Below, piece by piece: positions 33,801-52,018 of a DNA stretch of 64,000 bases (its first letter is position 1; each line of letters begins with the position of its first letter). Under the pieces are notes generated by a model, which was not told where the DNA came from, did not search any database, and was given only the letters and a program-made list of their open reading frames with translations. The translations under genes were made by a program, and so were the position numbers. Origin of the DNA: Pempheris klunzingeri (lineage: Eukaryota; Chordata; Actinopteri; Acropomatiformes; Pempheridae); assembly GCF_042242105.1 (NCBI RefSeq), contig NC_092017.1, forward strand, positions 15,293,932 through 15,357,931, given 5' to 3'.

Positions 33801-36800
33801 AGAAACAACAAATTCCTAAATGACACACATTTTAGGAGATGTACAGTATAAACCTAAACCACAGAGTTCTGATACACTACCCGATGCTCTAAACTAAGCA
33901 TAACACTTTAAACTAAGATGAGAAAGTGGCTCGCTCTCTCTCTCACTGAGGGTGGATGTAAATAGAAACCATAGGGCAGACACATTTGGTCTGCCCTAAT
34001 GGCTCCAAGCACAGCTGCTGACTCACTGACCAAACAGGCCTCAGGCAGAAAACCCACCGAGTAAAGTCCCCATCCAAGTATTCTAGGAATGTCACAGAGA
34101 TTTTTGAGAGGCAGTACACAAAAGCTTTTATAGATCAGCACTGCCTGAATAATCAAAACTTTTTCAGAACACAGAGAATCCTGTTTGGCGCACTGTATTA
34201 CAGGAATTACTTGAAAATGATAATGTGAAACCACTATTTCACAGGTTAAAGGTAAATGTGAGGATACACAGCGAATGTTACATAATTTCAGCAATCACTC
34301 ACTGTGTCCAGTTAGAGATGGCGAGGCTTTGGGAAGCCTCCAACAAGAGTGCAAAGTTTCAGCCAACACTGTACTCAGAGGTGAAATCTGAGAGCCAGAT
34401 CACCATTGATAGAGAAAAAAATGGAAGAAAAATCGTGGATTCTTTTGATTAATGCACTCAAAGACTATTGGATGGTCCCTGCTTGGAAGAAAATAAATTT
34501 ACTGGTGCATACAATTCAACAAATGACGTTCAACAACTTGACGCTATTGTCCCTTGTTGTTTCTCCCTCTATGTGACGTGTTTGACACAGATGTTTTGTT
34601 TTATTGGTTGATACATTTGTGAGCAAACATAAATCTGGCCCTTTTGAAGTTAAATTTGAACATTACAGGAAATTAAGTTTCACAAAAGAAGACTTACCAA
34701 CCCTAACCCTAACTTCACAGACTTGGCAGTGTTTTGGAGAAGCTCTTTATTCACTTCCTGCTCAGGTTAAGTAATAAATTTGGTGGGGGTCTGTTCTGTG
34801 AACTGTCGGAGCAAAGGGGCTCCATCCGCCTTTGTTCTGAGCCCTGCAGGGCATCAGGGACAACAAGGGGACGGCTTTAAATAGCACCACAGTTGTGGCG
34901 ACCCATCAGCACTGTAAGGACAGCAAACCTGAGTCAGACTGGGCCTTAGTCTCAGCTGCTGCTGCTCAGCGCCGACACCCCTATGAATATTTTTGTGGTG
35001 GTAGAGCCCACGCCCCCTGCTGAAGCCCCAGTAGACTGGCTCAGCAGGTCAAGAAGACTGTATGCTGGTGGATGGACACACCAGTGCCAGCTGTCCACAA
35101 TAAGCATCAGACCACCACCTGCTTATTACTTTTACTCACTTATACACACTGATCACACTGCACAAATTGTCAGAAAATCTGCCAAGATTTCAGGCTTTCT
35201 TTCCTCCTGTCAACTGAACCACTGTGTCACAAACATTAAAATATCAGGTGAAATAATAATGACTGATAATCTGCGCCTAGCTGATGAGGCACTACAGCTT
35301 TCTGTCCACCAAAACATCCTCATGCCACTGCAATAAAAATTCCTTCTCATTCATGTCAAGCATACAGTATATTCCCCAGGCACTCGTTCATGGCCTTATG
35401 TAGTCCGCTCATTGTCAGATTCAGTGTTCCATGACTTGTTGTCTGCTTTGTGTTATCAAGGGACTCCTGGACAACAGGCCTCTCTTTTGTCCATTGAAAT
35501 CACTGGTCAGGCCCTTCCAAGCTAAAAACCAGACATTTTGTGCTGTTATTGAATAACAGCATTTACTTCTGTGAGATTTGCCTTTTAGCTGCTTCTCTTG
35601 TGAACAGCACAAGCAATGAAAACATGTCAGAATTTCCCAGCTGTGACTGCTGGGTGCTTAGTTGTTATTAGGAGAAAAAGCAACCCCATTGCAGAACAGG
35701 TGACGCCTATGAACAGCGCAGGCCGCTCTCTTACCAGGCTGCTTTAAAGGCTCACAGTGAGCCTTTTAAACTGAGATTAAAATAATACCCTTTTCAAAGG
35801 AACATTTTAGAAACGTACAAAAAATGGATCAATGTGATTTTGCTACAGTATACTATTACTAGAGGTTAGGTGTGATATGAAATTGTCCAAATCTGTACAG
35901 TATACAAAAACCTGTAATGTAATCTCTATAAAGTAACAAGGATTGGCATGACTGTGACTGACCACAATCCCGTTACAACACCAACCACTTATCCCTAAGA
36001 TCCCTATATAATTGTGTTGGTCACATACTCTGGCCTCACATATATTATAGACTCATTGTATTGTTTTTGCCTTCATTTGTAGAAATTCTGAGGGAGGACG
36101 CATGTGTTGTGCTTCCTCACCTGTTATAAAGCCATGATGCAAATTTTCCTTTATAGAGACCAATTCAAGTTCCTTCCTGTTATTGTCTCTGAAGTGTGCT
36201 TGTGCAGAAGTCATAGATCTCTCACTGCCCTCTAGTGAAAAAACAGACAAACACCCCTGACACAAATCCTGCCTTTGCTGTTTAGGTTTGTAAGTATTGA
36301 ATTATCTGTCCTTTTGATCCCTTTGCTAATAACCCCAAATCTGTGAGACAGTAAATCTCTTATCAATATGCTTTCAACATTATATACTTCTATACACTTA
36401 GTCGTCAGTTCATGTGAGCGTGGCTGAACCAATTATCAAGTCATCCCAAATAAATTTAGATCAGATGGCTGATCTCCTCTGTTGCTTATGCTCGACTCAC
36501 ACAAACATGTGAAATGTGACATATGATATTGTTGGAGAAACACACAGCAGTAGGTGGATGGGAGAGAGCTCATTCCATGCATTTACACACTCAACACAAT
36601 ATTTGACTTCCTTCATTGAATAAAGCACAGACGAAACACCTCAGAGCTGATTATTATTGCAGAATTTCAGCCAGTCAGTTTTAAAGGGAGGAGCAAAGAG
36701 CATTTTTGTTCAGTGTGTTTGCTTCCAAATTTATTGATTTTTACACTATTTTAGATTGTTTTGGAAACTCATTTCTGTTTTTGCATCTAACTGGATATTA

Positions 36801-37300
36801 TATGCATATATATAAATGTGGCAGTTGTCTTTTAGCTCATTCATGATGTTTGAATTCTGTTATTGTTGTATGGTATGCTGCCATTTATGCCAGATCTCTC
36901 TGAAATTATAAATTACACAACAATGATTATTATACAATAAACTTATATTTCATTATTTTCATTATTGTTGTTTTGAATGTAAAAGTAGCACGGTAATAAA
37001 ACAGGCAATAACTAGTGTTAAAACAGTTTTACATTTATGATGTTTGATGTAATAACAGTAAAAGCTAATAACAGTAATTAAAAAAAAAGTAATAATAATA
37101 ATCTTGATACCTTTATATTAATATTTAAGTATATATTTGAATATAACGTATAAGTATATTTATTAATAATATTTATTGGTAGGGAACTGATATAAACTGA
37201 ATAGATCCAAGACTTCCAGTTTGTAGAATCGCTATATTTTTATAGGGATTAAGCTTCTGTTTGAAGGGAAATTAGTGGCTACTGAGTAGAAATGAGTAAA
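30843..37300. other. Intergenic, NEXN / TAB3 (head-to-head)
   Basis: Long AT-rich spacer between two divergent genes. Any NEXN 5' UTR exon(s) must be here, because the acceptor at 30843 needs an upstream donor. One candidate minus-strand donor is CTTCAGAG|GTAAAC (complement about 32710-32725). Next to it lies the only CpG-dense patch of the spacer (about 32880-32960). No protein-coding exon, RNA gene or mobile element was recognised. ORFs such as 33908-34294 and 34983-35336 have no supporting features. Confidence 0.5.
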
Positions 37301-37319
37301 AACTGAATGGAGTTCTGCC

Positions 37320-37602
37320 GCATGAGCACCAGGGGGGCACGGCAAGCAGACATGCGCACTATTGACAGTGTAGATCCAGCCGATTTGAACAACTTCCTGG
37401 TCCGGGAAAATCTGACATTATCGCGATAGACAGCCTGTTCGTATGCAGTTCAGCGGCGGGGGCCTGACGCTGGAATGCGAAACTACAAGTTATTTTGCCC
37501 AAACAACAAATTGACAAAGCTTGGCGCACCGTTTCAGAAATATCACAGCTCCGGTCGGGACTCAGCTATGGTCCGAGGCATGAGGGATATTCCTAACATA
37601 TG
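37320..37602 (+). promoter_or_regulatory. tab3: TAB3 promoter and 5' untranslated exon 1
   Basis: A GC-richer stretch after an AT-rich desert ends at a strong donor (ATATG|GTAAGT, donor at 37603). The next exon starts at 38302 after CTTCAG and carries the TAB3 start at 38372. Exon 1 contains an upstream ATG (about 37568). After splicing it would run a short open frame of about a dozen codons into exon 2. The transcription start itself is not identifiable. Confidence 0.55.
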
Positions 37603-38371
37603 GTAAGTTTTATAAAGCTGCTGGTGGCTAACGCTCGCTGACTTTAGCATGGTTAGCTAGCTAATCCATCAACACTCAGGCTTGTGACAGCTGACCAGGA
37701 CCAAGCTAAGGTTAGCATTAGCAAAGTTAGCTGGCAGGCAGTTGACGAATTGAGTTAAGCTTATTTGAACAGGTGACTTGTTTAGGGGATTGTGGTGCTG
37801 ATTTAGTTGCGGATAACATCGGACAATCTTCCGGGAGTGGCAGCTTTGTTTTTCGGCGTAACCACACAGCACACCGGCTGTTTGAGTGATGCACAGAGGC
37901 TAACTGATGCTGATAGCTAGCCTGCTAGCTAGCGATGGTATGTCGTCGTTGCTTGGTGCAACAGTATGGCTAAACAAACAACAACAGACTGACAGGCACC
38001 TTACTAGCACTCTAGTGCTAATGTGAATGAATGCCAACGACGCTGTCGTGTTGTCGTTGTGTTCGTGTGTTATATTCCGCTGTTTCACCCCTCTTAATGG
38101 AGAAATTTAACTCTTTTTGAAACGCTGGTTGGCATGCATCATAGAGACTATTTAATTGATATGGTCGCTGTAATTACTGCTGACACACTGGGTGTGTGAT
38201 TAAATATTTGGCAGGCCAGCAGTGCTAGTAGGATTATAGCGAACTTTCCTATGACATTTCAGCTTTGTCTTCAGTTTTGTCTGTCATCTCTGCATCTTCA
38301 GGGGATGAAAAGGGACCGGTTGTTTCAGCATTTGCAGCTTTGAGCTTGTTGACTCTCTGTGTTGGCTGAGG

Positions 38372-41336
38372 ATGGCGCAGGGAGGCTCTCAGCTCGACTA
38401 CCATATCCTGCAGGACCTCAAGCAGCGTTTCCCAGAGATCCCAGAAGGGGTAGTGTCACAGTGCCTTCTGCAGGTACACACACATTCCTTCATATTCGAG
38501 CTGTTCGGAGAATTGTTGACTGTGTGGTATTCACTCTGGCTGAAGGTTGTTTTATTTCAGTATGTCTTCCTGCATTTGTGCTACCTGATTACCTATCTCT
38601 AGTATTATTCCTTATGATGTATACTGGACTGGAAGGCAGCAAGATGAGCACCCCCACAAGTCCACGCTGCATAACTGAGACTGTTCTCTCTTGCTGTCCT
38701 AGAACAACAATAACCTGGATCTCTGCTGCCACCTGCTGGGTAAGGAAAGTAACAGATACTTGTATGGAGAGTTCCATCACAGTCCAGAAGAGGGGCGACT
38801 GAGCCGAAACCACATGCTGCACATTAGCTTGGGCTACCCAGGCTCAGATCCAAGCAAGGCAAATGGAGGAGCAGCAGGTGTCGGGCGCTCCTTAGTGCAC
38901 AGCACCAGTGACAGTCATATCGAACCCCAGCGGCCCAGCTACCCTGAGCCGCTGTCAGCCCCCGCCACCATTGCCCCCTCCCCAGGGTACAATCCTTTTT
39001 TTATGAACGATCAGAGCCGGTCGGCTAGCACTCCCACCCCTCCACCGACAATGCAGGGCATGTCTCCCACATACTGCCCTGTCCCACGTTACACTATGAA
39101 CCCTATAACAGTCACACTTTCACAAAGTATACCCAATGTCCCTCAGGCTTTGCAGATTCCTGGGCACTATGCTAACAGCTCTAACACCACCTTGTATATT
39201 CGACCCTCACCCTCCCAGAGCCCACAGCCAGTGCCCTGGTCCTCCTCAGGGGCACCTGTGTATCAGCATCAGCAGTCTCCCTACAGTACTCCCACATATG
39301 GCTCGCCTTACAGCTCCCCGCAGCATCAGGTCCAGCCACAGCCCCAACCACAGCCCCAGCCGCAACCCCAGCACCAGCAGTATGTCTTCCTCCCTATTAG
39401 CTCACCAACCCTTCCCAGCATGCCCTACCATCACCAGCAACAGCAACAGCCAGCAGTTTACAGGCCCTACCACCCAAAAAGCTCCCTAAAGAACCAGATA
39501 GAGATTACCCTGGAGGGTCCACGACCCCGCAGCAACTCACCTGTGCACACGGCCCATCCCCAAGGAGCGCTTTACATGGCCACCAGCCCCTCGCCCAGCT
39601 CCCCTTCGAGGGGCATCACTATGAGTGGACCTCCTGGCCCGCCATCTTTTCACCCTGGAATGTACCTGCAGCATCAGGGCCCTGCAAGGCCTCGGCCTGC
39701 CTCATCTCCTCAACCGGGCCAGTCAGCCTACACCTTCAAAATCAAAGTGTCTCCAGGAGGACAGGCCCAGAGGCCACCCAGCTCACCTCCTGTGGCCGAA
39801 GCAGAGTCTCTTCTCAACATAGTAGACCAAGGGGAGCACAATGCTGCTCCTGCACCTATCCTGCCCATCTCCGCTCTACCAGGGAACATTGCCAGTCAGT
39901 TTCATCAAATGCCCCGACGTTCAAGCTCAGGCTCTGATGACTATGCCTACACACAAGGTAAAGGATTCTTGTTTTTTCTATCTATTTCTCTGCATGTGTG
40001 TCACTTTCTGTCGCCAGCATTTAGCCTGAGAATAGGTGACCTCATCTCAGAAGACATTTGACTTCCTAAACACACACACACACACACATATTTATTTATT
40101 TATTTATTTTTAAGATCTCACAGTGTCACAGATTTCAGATGAGATCCAACTTCTTATTCAGTCACTTACTGCATTTTTGTGTGCTTGCCACATGGACTCA
40201 CAAGCCAACTTTGTTAGCTTTTTAAAAATTTGGATTTCTTTTTTTTGAAAAGGTGACATTCATTCTTGCATGCTGTTTTGTTGGCATGTTTTGCTATCAT
40301 ATTTGAGACTTTCCCCCAACCACATAAATTATGTAGTGTGTGCAACTGCTATGTGTCTGTTTGCCCTCTTTTGTAGTTGTCATGTGCTACATATGGTTAA
40401 AGTAGTGATGGTCAGACTTATTTGAAAGCAGACATGATGCAAGTTGGTCTTCATTTCATAATTTGCCTGTGATGCTGCCTTTTCACTTTTTTGTCAGTGT
40501 TGGGGTTGCAAATTGGTATGCAATAGTAGCAGAGCATTTTTATTATTTTTTTGTCTTTTATTTCAAGTATTTTGTGTTTGGTGTGTTTCCCTCCAGCTCT
40601 CCTGCTCCACCAGCGGGCCAGGATGGAGCGCCTACTGAAGGAACTGTTGCTGGAGAAGCAGAAACTAGAGCAGTTGAAGGCTGACGTCAACAACATGGAA
40701 TATGATGCCCTGCAAAGACGCTTCCGACGAGTCAACTCCACCAGTCTTATACCCAGAGTAAGGATGCACTTGGACTCACGCTTATGTTACACTTCACAAT
40801 CTTATGTCACCACAAATATTTCTATCCCTTTTCACATGATTACAAAAGGTGATGTACAACTATTTGCCTTGAAAATATTAATGATGAAGTTCAGGATTGA
40901 AAATATTTTAGATTATCTTTATTCCATAGCCATTGAGGCTTAGTAAGGCATAGTAACTACATGTAACTTACATTATGGGTTTGAATGAGGCATTGGACTC
41001 GTGCTGTTTAAAATATTGAAAGGATTAAAAATGATCAAAAAAACAATCAAGCTCATCTTAGTTGTGCCAGTGCAGCTAAAATGCGGCAATGATAATGAGA
41101 GAAATTGCATTACTATATTAGACAAAGTGTTTAATAAACCAGCGTCTTATTTGTGATAAGAAGTTTGGAAGGAGGTATGGGGAATATTTGGTTGTCTATT
41201 TTGGTCTAATCTATCTGGGCTGTGTGTTTGCACCGGCTGCAGCCTGAAGAGATGACCCGATTGCGGAGTCTGAACAGACAGCTTCAGATTGATATCGACT
41301 GTACCCTGAAGGAGACAGATCTACTGCAATCTAGAG

Positions 41337-41389
<53 letters not shown>

Positions 41390-44089
41390 CAAGCCACATG
41401 CTCACACTTAAATGCACCATCCCACACATGAACTTTTGAAGTGTGTCTCTGATTTATTTGAAAGCATTGATCTTGAGAGAGCCAAGCCCAGAAGCAGACA
41501 GAGATGGGTCCAAAGTGATAGATGAGGCTCCATCACGCTGCATACAGATGTAGCGTTCTAATATGACCGGCTGGTCCGTGACAGGACCCGGGTCTGATCA
41601 AAGGTCGACCCTCATTCGGCCTGTGCACAATGTTTGGTGATGACAGCATTGCCTCAAAATGCTGCCAGTCGTAGTTTGTGGAGCTTCATTGCAGTGATTT
41701 ATATGTATATACCAGGAGTTGTGTCTAAGTGTGTGTCCAAGTAATTTGCAATTAGCCCAGTGCTACTGAACGTTTGGGCCGTGGCCCTCCTGGAAAATTC
41801 CTGTAGAATTCCTCTGCTTTGTTTCGGTCAAATGCCTTTTGGCAAATACTGGCCGAGATGTATCATGTATGCTAGTTGTTTTTAAGACTGGCTTTCACAT
41901 TGCCGCTCTGCGAACGGTGAAGCCCCTGGACAGAAGTAGTTATATGTACGTCTCTCCTCTGAGCTATTGAACGCTGGCTTCCCTCTCCAGTGCCCTCCTC
42001 ACACTTTTTGAGGATGGCTTGCTCCGTTAATGAAAAAATCTGCAGCACAAAAGCTGCTGCCAAATGATTGGATTTTCTGGTTTTCTGAGTTTTAACTTTT
42101 GCTTGCTTGTACATTGTAATTCAATGTTAAAATGTAAATGTTCATATCTTTGCTGGCAGCAAATAAAATGCATTTTTAAAATGAGGGTATTAATTGAATA
42201 GTTGTGTATACAAATATTGAATAGTTGTGTATACTTTTACTGTTATTTAGATTGAATATTCTTTTCACTTTCACAGCTTGTTTGCTTTAGGTGTTATTCA
42301 AAATTGAGGATATGACCAGTATTTTTTTTTTTTTGAATGGCCAACATTAAATTTGGAGTTGTAGTTAATATAATATATGATATAATATATGATGCTCATG
42401 TGGGGATTCTTGAATCCTTAATTTTGAATTCCTGAATCGTTTCGTGTCTCTCTCTTAATTAAAGAGCTTGGTCTAGACCTGCTCTTTATGTAAAGCGTCT
42501 TGAGATAACGCTGTCATGAATTGGCGCTATATAAAGATTGATTGATTAATTGATTGATAGTAGAGAAAAGTCAAATGGATTTTGTTATAGGCCTCTGAAA
42601 ATTTGTGTCAGTTGTAGTCTTTGTATGCCAAATAGCCAACGTAAATGCTAAATGTGTGAGTGATCTTTATGTGCCTCCTGGAACTCAGCTTTCATTCACT
42701 CACAAAGCAGCTTATTGAGCTTGAGAACTTGGAGAAAATTTCACCCAGTTGCAAAAAGAAATCAGTAAAACAAGTTAACATCTGACTGTAAGCCTGTAGC
42801 AGTTTGACACATATTTCTTTTTAATCCTGATAAAACTATGCATAGCCTACGCTAAGCAGACAATAAAATCCCTTCTCTGATGTGGAAAAAACATCCTGTT
42901 AGCTAAACAGTCAAGAAAGAGTGAGCTTACTTATTTCATGTTGCAGTTTAAGTAAATCACAATCTCCTGGCAAAATCCTGTAAAAGTATAAATAGTGTTT
43001 GAATTATTGACTGTAGTGTCTGTGATTGTACTCGTAGCTGTTCTGACCAAATTAAGCACTGCATTAATAAAATGCAAGGGACTGCGTTGGTTGGCGCATG
43101 CTGCACTGGTTGCCAGTGAGATGATTAAATACAGTCCAACATTATCACTTTGAGTAACAGATCCAAGAATTTTAAGGCTTTTTGGATGCCACTGCACAGT
43201 GGTTTATAATGTTATCAGACAGGGTTTTATAACTCTGGTCTAGCCAGAGTCATGTTTCATTACACTGCTGCCAAAAAAATGAGCCAGGTTCATCTTTTTT
43301 GCCTGTTGATCCAGCATTCGGTTTACTGGTCGTCCGTGTTGCAACGAATGCGGAGGCTGCCGTTGTCGGTCTCAACACGGCAGTCAGTCCAGAGGCTTAA
43401 AGAGACTAGCTGGATAGGACCTCTGGTTGGGATGACCACTTCTAAACAAATATCTGACCCTGCTTTCCTCTACAGGGAAGTTTGACCCTAAAGCAAAGAA
43501 CAACTTTTATGACAACATTCAGTCTGGTCCAGTGGTGCCGCCCAAACCCGGGAAGAAAGGTGAGAATTGTCCAATGCAGTTTTCAGAACATAAAAGTGAG
43601 TTGTGAGACATTTGCGTAAGGTTGTGTAAAGAAGAGAAGAAAAATGTATCAATGAATCTTGTTAATACTGTTGCAGAGGACACAGATGTGAGTTTCAGTG
43701 TAAAAACATTGAACTCACTGTTCTGATCTAATTTATATTTGTCTTGCCTTGTTATTTTGTGAATGCCCATGTCTATCAACATTGGTACTGAATGGCTGAT
43801 GTATAATTATGAGCCTCACACATGTGGCAGCCTTGGTTAACCTCATTCTTGAGTTGATGACACAGTTGATTATTGCAGCATTATAAACTCTATTACATGA
43901 ATAAACAGCCTTTATCATGTACTGCTTTCTTTCTCTTTGTCAGAAGGGGAGCAGAGCTCCAAACCAGTGCCGGGGCCCCAGACGGATGAGGACTTCGAAG
44001 GCGCCCAGTGGAACTGTGAAAGCTGCACCTTCCTCAACCATCCTGCACTCAATCGTTGTGAACAGTGCGAGATGCCACGCTACACCTGA
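38372..44089 (+). CDS. tab3: TGF-beta-activated kinase 1-binding protein 3 (TAB3)
   Basis: TAB3 tethers the kinase TAK1 (MAP3K7) to K63-linked ubiquitin chains in IL-1, TNF and TLR signalling, activating NF-kB and MAP kinases. Coding exons: 38372-38473, 38703-39957, 40597-40757, 41243-41336, 43476-43559, 43944-44089. Phases close to give 613 residues (human 712). An N-terminal CUE domain (about 8-50) has [19 protein letters not shown]. The long central region is Pro/Ser/Gln-rich, with a Pro-Gln repeat. A coiled coil (about 458-500, [20 protein letters not shown]) is followed by [15 protein letters not shown]. The C-terminal NZF zinc finger has Cys590, Cys593, Cys604 and Cys607 and the ubiquitin-contacting Thr594-Phe595. 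YNPFFMN, PEEMTRL and [10 protein letters not shown] fit TAB3 rather than TAB2. The start matches the MAQ N-terminus shared by TAB2 and TAB3. A poly(A) signal lies at 44810-44815. Confidence 0.96.
41339..41382 (+). repeat. (AC)22 microsatellite at a TAB3 donor
   Basis: An uninterrupted AC repeat begins inside the donor of the exon 41243-41336: the intron starts GTACACAC. It is likely polymorphic in length. Confidence 0.97.
42466..42559 (+). repeat. LINE-like 3'-tail fragment ending in TTGA repeats
   Basis: The stretch GCGTCTTGAGATAACGCTGTCATGAATTGGCGCTATATAAA followed by repeated ATTGATTG resembles the 3' end of L2-type LINEs (and SINEs sharing that tail) that is widespread in teleosts. Only the tail is present, as expected for a 5'-truncated copy. 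It lies in the TAB3 intron 41337-43475. Family assignment is from memory of the motif. Confidence 0.55.
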
Positions 44090-44835
44090 GCTTAGTGCTG
44101 TGCTGTATTGCCCACCCCTGCCCCATCCCCCGCCAATCCTTGGATAGTATAAGCCCCACCTCTCCAAAATCTACAGAATCCGTCTAGAGGTTTTCCCCTG
44201 TCAGTGAATATATAAACTCCCGTCACCTGCTGAGGAAGAGCCACTAGCCCTCTCTGTCCACTCTGTCCTGCTCCCGTCTACTACTCCTGTGCACTTTGAC
44301 CCTTGTTTCCATTGGCGGATGGCAATTCTTTTTTTTAGGACCGTGGGAGACTCTTCTCATGTCAGATGTATGAACGAGGGAGTGACAAACTCAGACTCTG
44401 GCAGTGGGTGGGACAGGGCTTCAGAGAGGTCATAACGACCAAGAAACGAGGAGGAGGAGCTACGGTTTACCTAGAGAACATTCCATGCAGAATCAGTGAC
44501 TGCCCTGTTTACACAACCTCGCCCATTCCTGAACTCAAAATGGAGGCACTTCCACTTTAATCCAGGACCTGTAGCTCCCTCTCTGACAGTGGAACAATGA
44601 AAGCAATGGTATATACGCTCTGACTAATGCGAAATGTAGACTGTACACTGTATCTGGCTCTGTATTAGAGCTCATTTCACTGAAAGAAGAACACTAAAGA
44701 CACTTGCATAGGAGTATATTCCTGGTACTTTTATGCATATTATGCCACCCTGTATTATGTGTTCTAAAGATGTCGATTTCCTGTGCAAATGCCTCAACTT
44801 GCTGTACTTAATAAAGGAGCTGATTCTATGTGACT
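44090..44835 (+). other. tab3: TAB3 3' untranslated region
   Basis: Extends from the stop codon to AATAAA at 44810-44815, giving about 740 bases of 3' UTR. The end is inferred from the signal. Confidence 0.65.
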
Positions 44836-44842
44836 TGACCAC

Positions 44843-44942
44843 GCACAGCTGGCATGTCTGCATAGTTTGTCATAATTTACAGATGCCCCCCCCCCCCCCC
44901 CCAAAAAATGAACCACACACACCGTCTTTGACCTAATACATA
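44843..44942. terminator. Gap between convergent TAB3 and TMEM47 ends, with C17/G17 tract
   Basis: TAB3 (AATAAA 44810-44815, plus) and TMEM47 (AATAAA complement 44943-44948, minus) face each other 128 bp apart. Downstream of the TMEM47 signal on the minus strand there is a GU-rich GGTGTGTGTGG, then T6 and an unbroken 17-G run (C17 on plus, 44886-44902). GU- and G-rich downstream elements are known aids to cleavage and polymerase pausing. A terminator role here is an inference. Confidence 0.5.
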
Positions 44943-46381
44943 TTTATTATGTTAGTAATCAAACCAGTGGGAATCAGAACCACATCAGCAAATAGTTGTG
45001 GTGCGCACACACTCACTCACTTTCACTAATGTTGAAAGAGGGAGATGACAATTATTACCAGAACAGATCAGTGCAGGTCTTCCTCCCCCACACCTCTAGT
45101 GACTGCACTGTCTTAACGGATTGAATCTTCCCATTTTCTTCTTGATTGATCCCATAGTCCTCATAACACTACTCATACACAGCACATTGCAAGTACCTTC
45201 ACTTAGATGCAAAAATTAAGTATACTGACTTTCTCAATAACTACAATGATTTTGTACTACAGCCTCTGCCTAAATAGTGTAGCTACTGGTGTATTCTTTA
45301 TGGTGCTTACTCTACTGAGGGCATTCCCATTTCCTACAGGGCGAGAAGATAAGGAGGCATCACATGGGGAGGTGTGTAAGCGCATGCTGGGTGGTATGAT
45401 CATGCAGTCATGCGCACACACTCAGCAGACGTGGTCATTTGCCATCTTCCTTCCCACTGGTCTTGAAGTGAAAATTACGTCATACTTACTGCACATACTT
45501 ACATATAATACAACAGCTTTATCAAAAAGAAAAAGGTAGAAGTCGGGTTATGCTGCATGTTTACAGTAGCAGCTGAAGGTTTAACCACTGTTTACAAGCG
45601 ACTCTGTGCTATTCATTTACCAGTAAATGTTCCTCTCACCAGTATGATATCATTTAGAAGGTGGTCGTGGAATGTTTTACTGTCTTAGAGAGCTTCTGTT
45701 TATTGGGAATATCTGAACCTTTAAAGCTTCATGACACACTTTCATCGGTCTATTACGCTCTGCTGGAGGAAGATGGCCCGGCCAAGTTCCAGGTGTAATG
45801 TATCTTTGGGGAAATGTAGCATGTCGCATTTCCTTAGGCTCTTCCTCACTTTGTCTTCCTCAGGATATCATTTCAATGGGATGTTTTCCTGTCCTGGATC
45901 CGTTACTTCCCTGATTGGCCTGAATTTACATCACTCTTTGCCTTCTGTGCTCTGACTGGTTAATTAGTCCACCAATTCGCCCTGTATGGGGTCAGTGAAT
46001 CCATCTGTTCCCTCCAGATTTTCTGCCCAAATCTTAAGACCTACTGCGTTTCCATTTAAAGGGGACACGGACTAATCTCAGTGGTGACATTCTCCCCGAA
46101 GTGAAACTAGCTTGTTTGGATTTCTTTTTCACAGCAAGGTTTGCTGCCAAAACAGCTAAGAGAGCACAGGGCTTCAGTCCAATGAGTGAGGGTAGTCTTT
46201 GAGACAATAAGTTCACTGTATTAAATGGAAGAGCTCATTTCCAGTCCTCAAACTAACAATAAGCATTTGTTTTTACCTATTTTTCTAGTCTGTGGTTGTG
46301 CACTGTGTAACACAAAGTTCCTATTACTGGGAGGACACTGGGTGAAACAGAGTCTCGATTTCTCTTCTCATCTCACTGTTT
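44925..46381 (-). other. tmem47: TMEM47 3' untranslated region
   Basis: From the TMEM47 stop (46382-46384) to the minus-strand AATAAA at 44943-44948. That is about 1.4 kb of AT-rich sequence without convincing ORFs. Confidence 0.55.

Positions 46382-52015
<5,634 letters not shown>

Positions 52016-52018
<3 letters not shown>

Noticed and set aside
33908-34294. 128-codon minus-strand ORF in the NEXN/TAB3 spacer
   Set aside because: No domain, splice context or family resemblance; consistent with chance.
34697-34712. CCCTAACCCTAA telomere-like repeat
   Set aside because: Only two units; expected by chance and no longer array nearby.
38760-40061. 433-codon ORF taken as a complete gene
   Set aside because: It is the large TAB3 exon read from an internal ATG and past its donor at 39958; the true protein continues into spliced exons.
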